DNA of 64,000 nt from Streptomyces sp. DHE7-1 (GTDB lineage: Bacteria; Actinomycetota; Actinomycetes; Streptomycetales; Streptomycetaceae). The notes beneath the pieces were generated by a model. That model did not search any database. It had not been told where the DNA came from and saw only the letters and a list, made by a program, of their open reading frames with translations. The DNA lies in contig JACJDG010000003.1 of assembly GCA_016432725.1 (NCBI GenBank), positions 372,001-436,000 of the forward strand, read 5' to 3'. Below are positions 27,470 to 37,728 of this stretch, piece by piece. Within the stretch, counting starts at the first letter, position 1, and the number at the start of each line of letters is the position of its first letter. The translations under genes were made by a program, and so were the position numbers.

Positions 27470-28635
27470 TCAGCGTCTGTCGGCTCCGGCCCGGGTACGT
27501 CCCCGTTGCTTGCGGTATCCGTCCAGGACGTCCTGGCGGAGCAGGAAGCCGAAGCCGGCGGACTCCAGCCGCAGCCCCAGCTGAGCCTCTTCCTCACCGA
27601 GGTCGGCCGCCGTGCTCGCCAGGTGCCAGTCGTTGGCGGCGAGCCTGCTGAGGAGGTGACCGCGACGAACCTGGTTCTCGGACAGCCGGAACGTCTTGAG
27701 GTAGGCGATCCTGCCGCTGTCGTCGGTGATGGCCTCACCGATGTGGTTCTCCTGCTTGGGACGGAACGTCGGCAGGAAGCGGGAGAGCGTGAAGCGCCCC
27801 ATCCGGTGGACCGACTGCCAGGTGTACGCCTGTGACAGCAGGCCGGTGGCCATGCTCGTGTCGTGGAAACGTGTCCAGTCGCGCTCCTGCTCGGCAACCG
27901 CCGTGCGCAGGTGGGTCAGGGAGCGGATCCCCGCATCGGGTATGCGGGCCCGGAAGTCCGGCACCGGGGGCATCAACGTGGCGTAGTGGTGGATCAGTTC
28001 GCCGTAGAGGTCCCGCAGGAGCGTCGGGTGGAGTGCGCGGTAGTCATCGGGATGCGGGACGACGAACGCGGCGGCGAGCGCGTCGGCGACGTAGACCATG
28101 ACGCCGCACTGGTGGGGATGGATCTCGAAGACGCGCAGTGCGTCGGCGAGCCCGTGCACTTCCGTGCCCGCGTAGGCTTCCTCGACGCGGGGGAGAGTCC
28201 CCGGCGGATGGCCCGCTGCGACCACTCCTCCCAGGCGACGGTGGGTCCGCCGAAGTGCAGTGCCAGGTAGCCCTCCAGTGCCAGGTGCATGGGCAGGAAC
28301 CGCAACCGGTCCTTGGCCTGGCGGCGGGCCATTCTGCGGTGGAGGCGCAGACCCATGGTGGCGGCGGGAGCCGAGGCGCCGTCGGCGGAGAGCTGGGTGC
28401 CGTAGGCGGCCGCCGGCGACCCGTCGGCGGTCCATGTGGCGACGAATCCGTGCGGGATGTAGGAGATGTAAGCGTGGCGCGGGCCGACCTCGACCAGTCC
28501 CGCGCCGTCCCCGTAGAGCTGCGGGCTCAGACGGAGGTCCTCGACGGGTTCGTCGCGCACGAGCGGCACCAGCCGGACGGCGTTCCAGACCTGGGAGGGG
28601 CGGGTGGCCAGGCCGGTCAGGTCCAGTCGGGTCAT
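27470..28635 (-). CDS. Unrecognised protein coupled to the vWA/TROVE-like gene
   Basis: About 388 residues after repair of one break at about 28190 (CCCCC). The N-terminal part (MTRLDLTGLATRPSQVWNAV, VRLVPLVRDEPVEDL) resembles the ARPP-type domains that appear in Streptomyces annotations beside vWA or TROVE proteins; this assignment is from memory and tentative. The C-terminal two thirds contain HHYATLMPP, WTRFHDTSMATGLL and a long helical stretch ending in basic residues. No catalytic motif or membrane segment was found. The ATG overlaps the upstream stop (ATGA 28632-28635), so both proteins are probably made in equal amounts and act together. Confidence 0.6.
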
Positions 28636-30086
28636 CGCGCCGGCTCCCGGTGGTCTCCGCCCGTCAGACGGGCCGCACGGGTGTCGAGGTAGGTGATCAG
28701 TTCGGCCAGGCCCGTCCGGCCCTCCGCGAACTGGGCGAGCTCCACGAGGGCGGGAAGGTCCTCGGCGTCACGGATGCCCGCGGTGGGCACCGTCGGGGAC
28801 AGCCGGCGCACATCGAAGTCGGCCGCGTCGTAGACGGGATTGAGGTGCACGACGCTGGTGCGCCGTTCGGGGTCGAGGCGGGTCCGCCAGATGCGCAGCA
28901 CCTCCGCGGCCAGGCCGGGAGGCGCGTTGTCCCATCCGTCGGAGACGATCACCAGCCGGGAAGGGGCGGTGTCCAGCGCGTCGAGGATCCGTCGGCCGAC
29001 CGGCGTCGGCCCGTGCGGAAACGCCAGCAGAGCGTCGGTCCGGCCGGAGGTCCACAGCCCCGTGTAGTCAGCCGCAAGGGCCGCGAGCAGGTGGTGGCAG
29101 GCCAGAGCCACGGCCAGCGGCCGCCGGCGCTTGTGCACCGATCCGAACGCGGAATAGCTGTCGTCCAGGACCGCGCTGACCTTGCCCCAGCTCCCCCGGT
29201 GGACGCCGGCCACCCGGTCGGCGGCCGCTTCCAGGGCCTCGGTCAACTCGGCACGCCGGCGTCTGCGGTCGTCGACCGGCAGCGAAAGCACGTAGGTCGC
29301 CAACCGGGTCAGCGGCATCCCCGCCAAATCCGCCTGCTCCGGTGTTGCCCCTCGGGCCTGCGCGGACTCGCGCAGCCGCAAGCTCTCCAGGCGGGTCATC
29401 CGTGGCGCGATGCGTTCGAGGAAGACGTTCCGGGGAATGCCGTGCTTGGCGGCGAAGCCCTCGGCGACCGTGTAGGGGAGCTCGTACACCGCGGCCTGCT
29501 CGAAGTGCGCGCGACGCCATGCCTCCAGGACGGGTGTCGCGTAGTGCGGTCGGGCAAGCGGCGTGAACACGAACGTCCCCAGTTCCTCGGTGGCTGGGGC
29601 CAGGTGTGCGTGCCGGAGGGCTCGCTTGAGGCCGCCGCGGTACTTCACGGCGTCGAACGCCGGGTCCTTGCGGGTGGACAGCCAGTCACGCATGATCGCG
29701 CGGCTGCGCCGGTTGTTGACCCTGGCCCTGCCGAGAGCGTCGAACAGTCCGTACACGCGCTGCGGCGGCAGGGTCGCGAGCCGGGCCGCGATCAGACGGC
29801 CCTCGTTGCGCCGCTGATCGGCGGTGGCCTCACCGCTGCTCTCCAGCAGCCGTCGGATGACGAGGACCGCATTGTGGTCGTTGATGTCGAGCGCGAGAAC
29901 TCCGGCGTACAGGTCACGGTAGTTCCCCAGCATGTACGCGTGCAGGAAGTCCAGGGACAGCCGCTGCTCGCCCCCGTCGCTGTGGAACTCACGCTGGCCC
30001 GTGGAGGTGATGGCGGCGTTGACGAACAGCAGCACGTCGTCAGCCGCGACGAGGTCCGCGTACGACTCCATCCAGGCCTTCCCCAT
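28632..30086 (-). CDS. vWA/TROVE-like protein
   Basis: 484 residues. The C-terminal third is a von Willebrand A fold with a complete MIDAS: DDSYSAFGS (DxSxS) near residue 310, GPTPVG (the threonine) and LVIVSDGWDN (the aspartate). The N-terminal two thirds are helical, with NNRRSRAIMRDWL and AVKYRGGLKRAL, reminiscent of HEAT-like TROVE domains of Ro60/Rsr, which bind Y RNA or misfolded RNA. Full-length TROVE homology is not certain. It is coupled by ATGA to the next gene and divergent from the Imm-5-like gene. A role as an RNA-binding or scaffold protein is inference. Confidence 0.65.
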   Translation of the reverse strand: MGKAWMESYADLVAADDVLLFVNAAITSTGQREFHSDGGEQRLSLDFLHAYMLGNYRDLYAGVLALDINDHNAVLVIRRLLESSGEATADQRRNEGRLIAARLATLPPQRVYGLFDALGRARVNNRRSRAIMRDWLSTRKDPAFDAVKYRGGLKRALRHAHLAPATEELGTFVFTPLARPHYATPVLEAWRRAHFEQAAVYELPYTVAEGFAAKHGIPRNVFLERIAPRMTRLESLRLRESAQARGATPEQADLAGMPLTRLATYVLSLPVDDRRRRRAELTEALEAAADRVAGVHRGSWGKVSAVLDDSYSAFGSVHKRRRPLAVALACHHLLAALAADYTGLWTSGRTDALLAFPHGPTPVGRRILDALDTAPSRLVIVSDGWDNAPPGLAAEVLRIWRTRLDPERRTSVVHLNPVYDAADFDVRRLSPTVPTAGIRDAEDLPALVELAQFAEGRTGLAELITYLDTRAARLTGGDHREPAR

Positions 30087-30283
30087 GAGTACGGACGCCG
30101 GCCGGGGAATGGGGGCGCGAGCTGCGAATCATTGCTTCATAGGCAGGTTCCGGAAGTCGCACCGGAGTCCCGCGGCCGGCCACTGGACCGTAACAGAGCA
30201 GGCCACAGCCCCTCCACCGACTTACTTCGCCCGCAGGCACGGGGCGATGCCGGGACGCCGACGGCCTGGTCGAGAATGGGTCC
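30087..30283. promoter_or_regulatory. Divergent promoter region
   Basis: 197 nt between the vWA-like gene and the Imm-5-like gene. It must hold both promoters; I could not assign boxes with confidence. Confidence 0.35.
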
Positions 30284-30784
30284 GTGGCAGACGAGGCGAA
30301 CGAGATCACGCTGAGCAGGCAGGACCTCCGTGAGGTCACCGCGTTCGCCGCGGCGTGCGCGGACGTCGTGCTCGAGGTCTTCGAGGCCGATCAGCCCGAC
30401 GACTCACGGCCCCGGGACGCCATCGGCGCGGCCTGGGAGTTCGCTCGGGGCGGCGAGCGGGGGAAGTCCCTGCGTGACACGGCCTGGGCGGCCCTGAAGG
30501 CAGCCAAGAGCGCGGACACCGAGGCCGGGCGCGAGGCGGCCCGGGCCGCCATGTCCGCGGCAGGCGCCGCCTACCTGCATCCGCTGGCCAGGGCGACCCA
30601 GGTCAAGCACATTCTCGGAGCGGGCGCGCACGCGGCCAGGGCGGCGGAACTCGTCGCCGGCCAGGATCCGCACACCGGCGCCGAACACGTCCGGCGAGCG
30701 GTGCGTCGTGCGACACCGGTCGTCGTGGAGGTACTCCGGCGTTTCCCACCGGCCCCGGTGGCGGTGGCCGGGTCGGAGAACTGA
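30284..30784 (+). CDS. Imm-5-like putative immunity protein
   Basis: 166 residues starting at GTG 30284. It is alanine-rich and all-helical, with DDSRPRDAIGAAWEFARGG, LHPLARATQVKHILGA and AAHAARAAE-like repeats, the pattern of Imm-5-like proteins, which are predicted immunity proteins of polymorphic toxin systems. No toxin gene lies beside it, so it may be an orphan immunity gene or serve another function. The downstream VanX-type gene begins 69 nt later and could be co-transcribed. Confidence 0.7.
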   Translation: MADEANEITLSRQDLREVTAFAAACADVVLEVFEADQPDDSRPRDAIGAAWEFARGGERGKSLRDTAWAALKAAKSADTEAGREAARAAMSAAGAAYLHPLARATQVKHILGAGAHAARAAELVAGQDPHTGAEHVRRAVRRATPVVVEVLRRFPPAPVAVAGSEN

Positions 30785-30853
30785 CGCGCATGCTGGACGC
30801 CGCCCTTCGTTCGGTCACCCCACCGTCTCGATCTCCCAGATGAGGAGCGCCAG

Positions 30854-31642
30854 TTGAGCATCGTCCTGATGTCCGACCCCCGTGTCGCCGCCGTCCCCGT
30901 CCAGGACTGCGGGGAGGAACTCGTCGACACCCGCGCGTCCGGTCTGTTCCTCGTCGACGAGCGCAGGTACGACCCGGACGGCCACTTCGCGCACCTGCGC
31001 CGAGGAGTGGTCGACCGCCTGCAACTCGCCCAGCGACTCCTCCCGTCGGGATTCCGCCTCCTGATCGTGGAGGGCTATCGCCCGCTCTCCCTCCAGCGCG
31101 CCTACTTCGAGGAGTACGCCGCGTCCCTCCGGAACGCCCACCCCGACTGGCCCGACAGCCGGATCCACGAGGCGGCGAGCCGCTACGTCTCCCCGCCGCG
31201 GATCGCACCGCACAGCGCCGGAGCCGCCGTCGACCTCACTCTCGCCGACCACGACGGCAACGAGGTGGACATGGGAACGCGTATGAACGCCTCTCCGGAG
31301 GAGAGCGACGGCGCCTGCTACACCCACGCGGCCGCGGTCGGTCCGTCCGCCCGGGCGCATCGCGAAACCCTCTGCCGCGCCATGTCGGCGGCAGGGTTCG
31401 TCAACTATCCGACCGAATGGTGGCACTTCAGCTACGGAGACCGGTACTGGGCGTTCGACACCGACCGCGCGGCGGCCCTACGGCCCACGATCGCACCCGG
31501 CCTGAGCGGCCCGATCAGTCCGGAGTTCTTCACCATCGTGCCCACGAGCGGCACGGGAGAGCTGGCGGGGATCACCGGCGCCGGAGGAATGGCCGTCCAC
31601 GCCGACGGCACGCATCGGATCTGGTTCGACTACGAGCTGTGA
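30854..31642 (+). CDS. M15D D-alanyl-D-alanine dipeptidase (VanX/Ddp-like)
   Basis: 262 residues from TTG 30854, with GAGGAG at a good distance. Zinc-site motifs are HSAGAAVDLTL (SxHxxGxAxD) and EWWHFSYG (ExxH), as in VanX and DdpX. The enzyme cleaves D-Ala-D-Ala. No vanH, vanA or signal peptide is present, so a peptidoglycan-recycling or peptide-degrading role is more likely than glycopeptide resistance. Confidence 0.87.
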   Translation: MSIVLMSDPRVAAVPVQDCGEELVDTRASGLFLVDERRYDPDGHFAHLRRGVVDRLQLAQRLLPSGFRLLIVEGYRPLSLQRAYFEEYAASLRNAHPDWPDSRIHEAASRYVSPPRIAPHSAGAAVDLTLADHDGNEVDMGTRMNASPEESDGACYTHAAAVGPSARAHRETLCRAMSAAGFVNYPTEWWHFSYGDRYWAFDTDRAAALRPTIAPGLSGPISPEFFTIVPTSGTGELAGITGAGGMAVHADGTHRIWFDYEL

Positions 31643-31735
31643 GCGGCGGGCGTCGACACACGCGGCTCGGAGCCGAGCCCAGCGTGGAAGCCACCTCCCA
31701 CAGCCGCCCGCGGCCGCAGAGGATCCGTCACGGCA

Positions 31736-31782
31736 CCGGGCGTCGGCCGGAGAGTGGCCCGCCACCCCCGGCCGACGCCCGG
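31736..31782. terminator. Hairpin between convergent genes
   Basis: 15-bp perfect stem CCGGGCGTCGGCCGG with its complement at 31768-31782 and a 17-nt loop. It lies between the dipeptidase and the pyruvate-oxidase-type gene. Confidence 0.75.
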
Positions 31783-31800
31783 CAGCCCGCGACGTCCTGG

Positions 31801-33563
31801 TCAGTTCCCTTCCGGCTCCCCGCTGCTGCGCACGATCTCCTTCACCTTGGCCAGCGCGAACCCCAGCCCTGCTCGACGGTCGGCTTGGCCGGGACGGCGA
31901 TCTCGTCGGGGTTGGTGAGGACGTCGAGCAGCACCGGTCCCGGATCCTGGAAGGCGCGTCGCACGGCGCCCTCCACGTCGGCGGGATCCGTCACGCGGAT
32001 GCCGGTGATGCCCATGGCCTCGGCCACGGCGGCGAAGTCGGGGTTGTCGAGGACGGTGCCGAACTCGGGCAGGCCCGCCTGCTCCTGTTCGAGCTTCACC
32101 ATGCCCAGCCGGCGGTTGTCGAAGACAACGAGCTTGACGGGCAGCCGGTACGTCTTCAGGGTCATGAGATCGCCGAGGAGCATGCTCAGTCCGCCGTCGC
32201 CGCAGAACGCGACGACCTGCCGCTCGCGGTCGAGGCCCTGCGCGCCCAGGGCCTGGGGCATGGCGTTGGCCATCGAGCCCAGATTGTAGGAGCCGATGAG
32301 CCGCCGCTCCCCGCGCATCTCGACGAAGCGCGAAAGCCATACCGTGGCCATGCCGGTGTCGGAGGTGAAGACGGCGTCGTCCGCCGCCGCACGGTCGACG
32401 GCGGCGGCCAGGACCTCCGGGCGGATGTCATGGGCGCGGTTGTCCAGAGCGGAGCGGATGCGGCCCACGACACCCTTGTCGTGGGAGGGGTCGGCGAGCC
32501 GGGCCTGACCGGTGCGCCACTGGTCGAAGCGTTCACGCGCATTCTCCAGGTGCGAGCGGTCGCGTGCGCCGTCGGATCCGCCGGGCGCGGCGGTGAGGTG
32601 GTCCAGCAGGTCGCGCACGGTTGCGCCGGTGTCCCCCACCAGCCCGACGTCGACCGGCACGCGGCGTCCGATGTGGGTGGCCTCTGTGTCCACCTGGATC
32701 ACGGTCCGGCCCTCCGGATACCAGTCCCGGTAGGGGAAGTCCGTGCCGAGCAGCAGGAGGGTGTCCGCGTCGTCGAGAGCCGACGCCGCGGCGGGGTTGC
32801 CGATCAGGCCCGTCTGGCCGACCTGGAAGGGATTGCCGTCGCCCTCGAAACCGGCCTTGGCCTTCAGAGTGAGCACCATCGGCGCGGCCAGGCGGTCGGC
32901 GAGGGTGAGGACGTCCTGACGGGCGGCGCGGGCTCCTTCGCCGACGAGCAGGGTGACACGCTCGGAGCGGTCGAGGAGTTCCGCGGCGCGGCGCACGGCC
33001 GACTCGTCCGGCCGGCTCACCGGGGCGTTCAGGGAGAAGCGGGCGGGCCGGTCGGCGGTGAGTTCGCGCTCGCCCAGGTCGCCCGGCACGGTGAGGACGG
33101 CGACACCCTTGCGGCCCAGCGCGTGACGCACCGCGGTCTCCAGCATCTGCGGCAACTGGTCGGGCGAGGTGACAGTCGCACGGAAGACGGCGACGTCGCT
33201 GAAGAGGGCGTCGTTGTCGACCTCCTGGAAGTAGTCGCTGCCGAGCTCGGCGAGCGGCACCTGGCCGGCGATGGCCAGGACCGGGGCGTGGCTCTTGGCT
33301 GCGTCGTACAGCCCGTTGAGGAGGTGGACGGAGCCGGGGCCGACGGTGCCCATGCACACGCCGAGGGTTTCGCCGAGCTGGGACTGGGCGCTCGCGGCGA
33401 AGGCGGCCGCCTCCTCGTGCCGGCAGCCCACCCACTCCAGGCCGTCGGTGGTGCGGATGGCGTCCGTCAGCGGGTTGAGGGCGTCTCCCACGACGCCGAA
33501 CACCTGGCGCACGCCGAGTTCGCTCAGCGCGTCCACGATGACTTGGGCAACGGTACGGGGCAT
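31801..33563 (-). CDS. Thiamine-diphosphate enzyme, pyruvate oxidase/dehydrogenase (PoxB) type
   Basis: About 587 residues. Three ThDP-family domains are visible. The N-terminal Pyr domain has the catalytic Glu region RHEEAAAFAASA, and the central domain contains GTDFPYRDWYPEG. The C-terminal PP domain has the Mg/ThDP motif CGDGGLSMLLGDL leading to NRRLGM. It resembles PoxB, which oxidatively decarboxylates pyruvate to acetate. ATG 33563 has GGAGGA upstream. A break at about 31870 (GGGG) would cut the protein at 31842; one added G carries it to FALAKVKEIVRS and the stop at 31801, matching the usual C-terminus. It starts 14 nt after the glutamate-synthase-like gene. Confidence 0.88.
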
Positions 33564-33577
33564 GTGAGTCCTCCAGG

Positions 33578-35163
33578 TCACACAGTGAATCGATCGGGGT
33601 CGGCGGCCTTCCAGTCGGCCGCCCAGGAAGCCGGCGGCCCGGCGAGCAACTGCCCGGGCTCGAGCCACTCGTACAGCTCCTCGTAGGAACGTTCGGTGAG
33701 GGGGTCGACGCGTCGGCGGAGCATGTGCGGGCGCAGCTCAGCGGGGTCGGTGACGCCCATGGACGCCATGATCTGCAGCGCACTGGCCACGGTCGCCTCC
33801 TGGAAGCGCTGGACGCGCTGCGTCTTGTCACGGACGTCGAGGGCGCGGGCTCGGCGGGGGTCCTGGGTCGTGACGCCGGTGGGGCAGGTGTTGGTATGAC
33901 ACCGCTGCGCCTGGATGCAGCCGACGGCGAACATCATCGCCCGCGCGGCGTTGGCGTAGTCGGCGCCCTGGACCATGCGCTTGACGAGGTCGGTGCCCGT
34001 GGCGATCTTGCCGCTGACACCGATCCTGATCCGGTCGCGCAGTCCCGCCCCACGAGGGCGTTGTGCACCGTGAGCAGGCCCTCGGTGAGCGGGGTGCCCA
34101 CATGGTCGGCGAACTCCAGCGGGGCGGCTCCGGTCCCGCCCTCGGCGCCGTCCACCACGATGAAGTCGGGCGTCGTGCCCTCGTCCAGCATGGCCTTGCA
34201 CACGGCCAGGAACTGCCGGCGTGAGCCCACGCACAGCTTGAACCCGGCGGGCTTGCCACCGGACAACTCGCGCATGCGGGCGACGAAGCGAACGAGTTCC
34301 CGCGGGGTGGAGTACACCCGGTGGTACGGCGGGGAGATGACCGTACGTCCCTCGGGCACGCCCCGGACCCGGGCTATCTCGGCGTTCACCTTGGCTCCGG
34401 GCAGCACGCCTCCGATGCCGGGCTTGGCACCCTGCGACAGTTTCAGTGACACACATCTCACGTGGTCGTGCGCGGCCTTGTCGGCGAACTCGGCCGCGTC
34501 GAAGTCGCCGTCCCGGGTCCGGCAGCCGAAGTACCCGGTGCCGATCTCCCACACCAGGTCGCCCCCGGGACGCAGGTGGTACTCCGACAGCCCGCCCTCG
34601 CCGGTGTCCTGGGCGAAGTTCCCCGCCGCGGCACCGCCGTTCAGGGCCAGGACGGCGTTGGCCGACAGCGAGCCGAAGCTCATCGCCGACACGTTCAGCA
34701 GTGCCATGTCGTACGGCCGTGCGCAGTCCGGGCCGCCGACCCGTACGCGCGGCGGTGTCCTCGGCACCGGGCACGGCGCCATCGACGGAACCAGGAACTC
34801 GTGACCGGGCTGGTACACGTCCCGTTCGGTGCCGAACGGTTCCTCCGCGTCGGTGCCCTTCGCGCGCTCGTAGACGATGCTGCGCACGTCCCGGTCGAAC
34901 GGACGCCCGTCGAAGTTGCGCTCGATGAAGTACTGCTGCAGCTCCGGGCGGATGCGCTCCAGGAGGAAGCGGGCATGGCCGAGGACGGGATAGTTGCGCA
35001 GCACCGAGTGACGGCGTTGCACCAGATCCGACACGGCGAGCAGGCCCAGCAGGACCAGGGGCACGGCGGCGAGCGACCACCAGGCGGAGACCCAGACCGT
35101 CGCCAGGGACGCGAGTACTCCTGCGACGAGGGTCAGGACGACGATTGCGATGCGTATCACCAC
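33578..35163 (-). CDS. Membrane-anchored FMN-binding glutamate-synthase-family protein
   Basis: About 528 residues. Two N-terminal hydrophobic helices (IAIVVLTLVAGVLASLATVW and WWSLAAVPLVLLGLLAV) are followed by the GltB-type FMN barrel: VSAMSFGSLS, SQGAKPGIGG, VDGAEGGTGAAPLEFAD, GVSGKIATG and the cysteine cluster CIQAQRCHTNTCPTG. One break at about 34056 (GGGG) is fixed by one G. It forms an operon with the PoxB-type enzyme 14 nt downstream. Its reaction is unknown; the anchored form is common in Actinobacteria. It is a paralogue of the partial gene at the window's left end. Confidence 0.85.
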
Positions 35164-35401
35164 CTGCTCATTGCCGTGTGATCGCTCCCCAGTCCCACGG
35201 CTGCGTCAAGAACCCGCCAAACACGGCGAGCGGCCGTGCCGCGGTCGACCGGCGGAAGCAGAGGGGGCGCGGGACGAGTGAGCACCGACGGACCCGGTCC
35301 TACCGCCAGTCGCGTGCGGTCGCGGAGTCGGCGGCCATCAATGCGGACGGTGGGGTATGCGTCAGTGACCCCAGCCGTTCGTAAGAAAGTGATGCCCTGC
35401 C

Positions 35402-35893
35402 ATGGCCGAGACACGGGACGTCGTCGAGCTCATCCTTCAGGACCACCGGCGTATGGAGGACCTGTTCCGCCTGATGCGCAGCGTCGAAGCGGACCGCGCC
35501 GCCGCGCTCCGTGAGTTCGCGGAGCTGTTGATCGCCCACGCGCTGGCCGAGGAGGCCAAGGTCTATCCGGCCCTGAAGAGGTACAAGAACATCGACGACG
35601 AGGAGGTCGAGCACGGCGAGCACGAGCACGACGAGGGCAACAAGGCTCTCCTGGACCTCCTTGAGGTGGAGGAGGTCGGCTCCGAGGAGTGGGACTCCAA
35701 GCTGGAGGGGCTGGTGGAGGCGGTCGCCCACCACGCCGACGAGGAGGAGCGCACGATCCTCAACGGCGCCCGCGAGAACGTGGCGATGGAGCGGCGGGAG
35801 GAGCTGGGAGCGGCGTTCCTGGAGGAGCGGGAGCGTCAGCTGAAGGCCGATTGCGGCTCGGTCGACAACGTGCGGCGCATCGTCAACTCCTGA
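35402..35893 (+). CDS. Hemerythrin HHE-domain protein
   Basis: 163 residues. The HHE diiron motifs are spread as QDHRRMEDLFR, LLIAHALAEE, HGEHEHDE and AVAHHADEEE. Such proteins bind O2 or NO, or sense iron and oxidative stress. The gene lacks an F-box or other fusion. It is short and very acidic, and convergent with the SDR gene. Confidence 0.88.
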   Translation: MAETRDVVELILQDHRRMEDLFRLMRSVEADRAAALREFAELLIAHALAEEAKVYPALKRYKNIDDEEVEHGEHEHDEGNKALLDLLEVEEVGSEEWDSKLEGLVEAVAHHADEEERTILNGARENVAMERREELGAAFLEERERQLKADCGSVDNVRRIVNS

Positions 35894-35907
35894 CCGGGGC
35901 CCGTGGA

Positions 35908-35939
35908 CGCGGGAGCCGCTGTCGTACACGGCTGCCCGC
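35908..35939. terminator. Weak convergent hairpin
   Basis: Stem CGCGGG-(bulge)-GCCG pairs with CGGC-(bulge)-CCCGCG between the hemerythrin and SDR genes. Confidence 0.4.
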
Positions 35940-35984
35940 GGTGGGAGGGGGTCCGCCGACCGTGCGTGACCGCTGCTCGCGGTC

Positions 35985-36764
35985 TCACCAGGTGGGAATG
36001 AACCCGCCGTCGATGATCATGTCGCTGCCGGTGATGTTGCGGGCCTGGTCACCGGCGAGGAACAGCACCAGGTCGGCGACTTCCGCCGGTGTGGAGAAGC
36101 GGCCGGTGATGGTCGAGCCGGCCGCTTGGGCGACCACGTCGTCCGGGGTGATGCCGGCGGCCGCGGAGACCGTGGCCGCGACCCCGTCCTGAGCCAGCCA
36201 CAAGTCGGTCTGCACCGGTCCGGGGCTGACCGTGTTGACGCGGATGCCCTTGGAGCCGACCTCCTTCGACAGCGCCTTGGATAAGGCGACGACAGCGGCC
36301 TTGCTGGCGCTGTAGTCGATCACCAGGGGGTCGGGCAGGGTGGCGTTGACGGAGGCGACCGCGATGATCGAGCCTTGCCCGGCCCGAAGCATGAGCGGCA
36401 GGGCCGCTCGGGTGACCCGTACGGTGCTGAGCAGGTTCAGATTCAGGATGTGCTGCCAGTCGGCGTCGGTCACCGACAGGAAGCCGCTGGTCCGGGCAGG
36501 CGCGGCGCCCACGTTGTTGACCAGGATGTCGACGCGTCCCCCGGCCCCGTCGATGAGCCGCTCCGCGTCCTGAGGATCGCCGAGGTCGACGGGAACCCAG
36601 GTGACCGCGCCGTCCTCAACGAGTGCTTCCAGCTCGGGCGTGGCGGTCCGGGATCCGGCGACCACCTTCGCCCCGGCCTTCACCAGCGCCTCGACGACGG
36701 CCAGTCCGATGCCTTTGCTGGCACCGCTCACCACGGCGGTGCGGCCGTGCAGGGGGCTGTTCAT
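35985..36764 (-). CDS. Short-chain dehydrogenase/reductase
   Basis: 259 residues, classical SDR: the cofactor motif SGASKGIG near residue 14, NNVGA, catalytic Ser in VASVNA, YSASK, and a C-terminal MIIDGG. An Arg/Ser-rich GSRTA after beta-2 suggests NADP(H). The ATG at 36764 is chosen over a longer upstream extension because MNSPLHGRTAVV is the usual family N-terminus. The substrate is unknown, and no pathway neighbours are visible. Confidence 0.88.
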   Translation of the reverse strand: MNSPLHGRTAVVSGASKGIGLAVVEALVKAGAKVVAGSRTATPELEALVEDGAVTWVPVDLGDPQDAERLIDGAGGRVDILVNNVGAAPARTSGFLSVTDADWQHILNLNLLSTVRVTRAALPLMLRAGQGSIIAVASVNATLPDPLVIDYSASKAAVVALSKALSKEVGSKGIRVNTVSPGPVQTDLWLAQDGVAATVSAAAGITPDDVVAQAAGSTITGRFSTPAEVADLVLFLAGDQARNITGSDMIIDGGFIPTW

Positions 36765-37169
36765 TGGCGCTCCTGGTTCTCGGGGTGCCGACATGCACCG
36801 GTGTCCGGTATCGCGTCCGACGGGTTCGCTCCCCTCAGCTTCGGCCGACCACGACGAACCGCGCATCAGCTGGTCGACCACGGACCCCGGCGGGACGGGC
36901 CGTTCGCGCGGGCGCGCGCCGGGTCCTCACCCGTATGGACCTCCTTCGGCCAAATCGGTGAGGGCGGCGCACGGTGACCTCCACCCGCATCGAGGCGGCT
37001 GACCGCCCAGGCCCGGGGCGATGAGCCACGGCTCCGGAGGGGCCATGGGCATGTCTTTACCTGATCAAGGTTGGCCTGAAAGTTTTCACGGGACAACAGT
37101 TGAGCATTGGACTGCTGAAGATCGGGCAGGCGTACACCCGGACAACTCGCGTGTTTTATTGGGGGATTG
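36765..37169. other. Divergent intergenic region, no gene recognised
   Basis: 405 nt between the SDR and a small hypothetical gene. The right third (37050-37165) is less GC-rich, with TTTACC, TTTTCACGG and GTTTTATTGGG, and probably holds the promoter of the gene at 37170. No supported coding frame. Confidence 0.4.
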
Positions 37170-37646
37170 ATGCGCGGATTCGGCGCGCGAAGACGTACCA
37201 GGGTTCCCGAGCCGGACAGCGGCGACGCCCGTCCGGTGAGTCGACCGCCCGACGGGCCGCCGGCCTTCGAACTGTCCCTGCCGGAGTGCCGGGCCCTCGT
37301 CCGCGTCATCGAACACGCCCAGGCCTGCCTCGTCCGGCACAGCGGCAGTGACGACGAGACCATCCGCAACGCCAGCGGCGCCGAGCTGGCGTCCCTGCTC
37401 CGCCGGCGAGCGGCCGCCGCGGACGGCCACGGAGCCGCCGGTGTTCCGATGCTGGCCCGCGAGATCCGGCACCTTGAGGCGGCGGTCGTGAACCTGGAGT
37501 CCTACGGCGGACACGAAACCGTGCTCTGCGAGGGCTACGCCCTGCTCGATCGGTGCGAATCCCTCAGGGAGGGCGCCGGCACCGCGCGCACGGGCGAAGG
37601 GGTGATCACCCTCGGCTCACCCACGCCCCCGGCGGCCACTCCTTGA
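37170..37646 (+). CDS. Hypothetical protein
   Basis: 158 residues. I do not recognise the family. The middle (residues about 30-125) is helical and alanine/leucine-rich (LPECRALVRVIEHAQ, LAREIRHLEAAVVNLESYGG), and the C-terminus is proline-rich. No signal peptide or membrane segment. Codon use is ordinary. It precedes a roadblock gene on the same strand but is separated by 204 nt with its own regulatory features. Confidence 0.6.
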   Translation: MRGFGARRRTRVPEPDSGDARPVSRPPDGPPAFELSLPECRALVRVIEHAQACLVRHSGSDDETIRNASGAELASLLRRRAAAADGHGAAGVPMLAREIRHLEAAVVNLESYGGHETVLCEGYALLDRCESLREGAGTARTGEGVITLGSPTPPAATP

Positions 37647-37728
37647 TCGTTCACCGTCGGTGTGCCGCCGCTCCGGGCTGGGCGATCCGGCAAGAGCGAT
37701 CAACCGATTAGCACATTAGCGGGCTCGC

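Noticed and set aside
30854..31642. Glycopeptide-resistance operon
   Set aside because: Only a VanX-type dipeptidase is present; no vanH, vanA or vanRS nearby.
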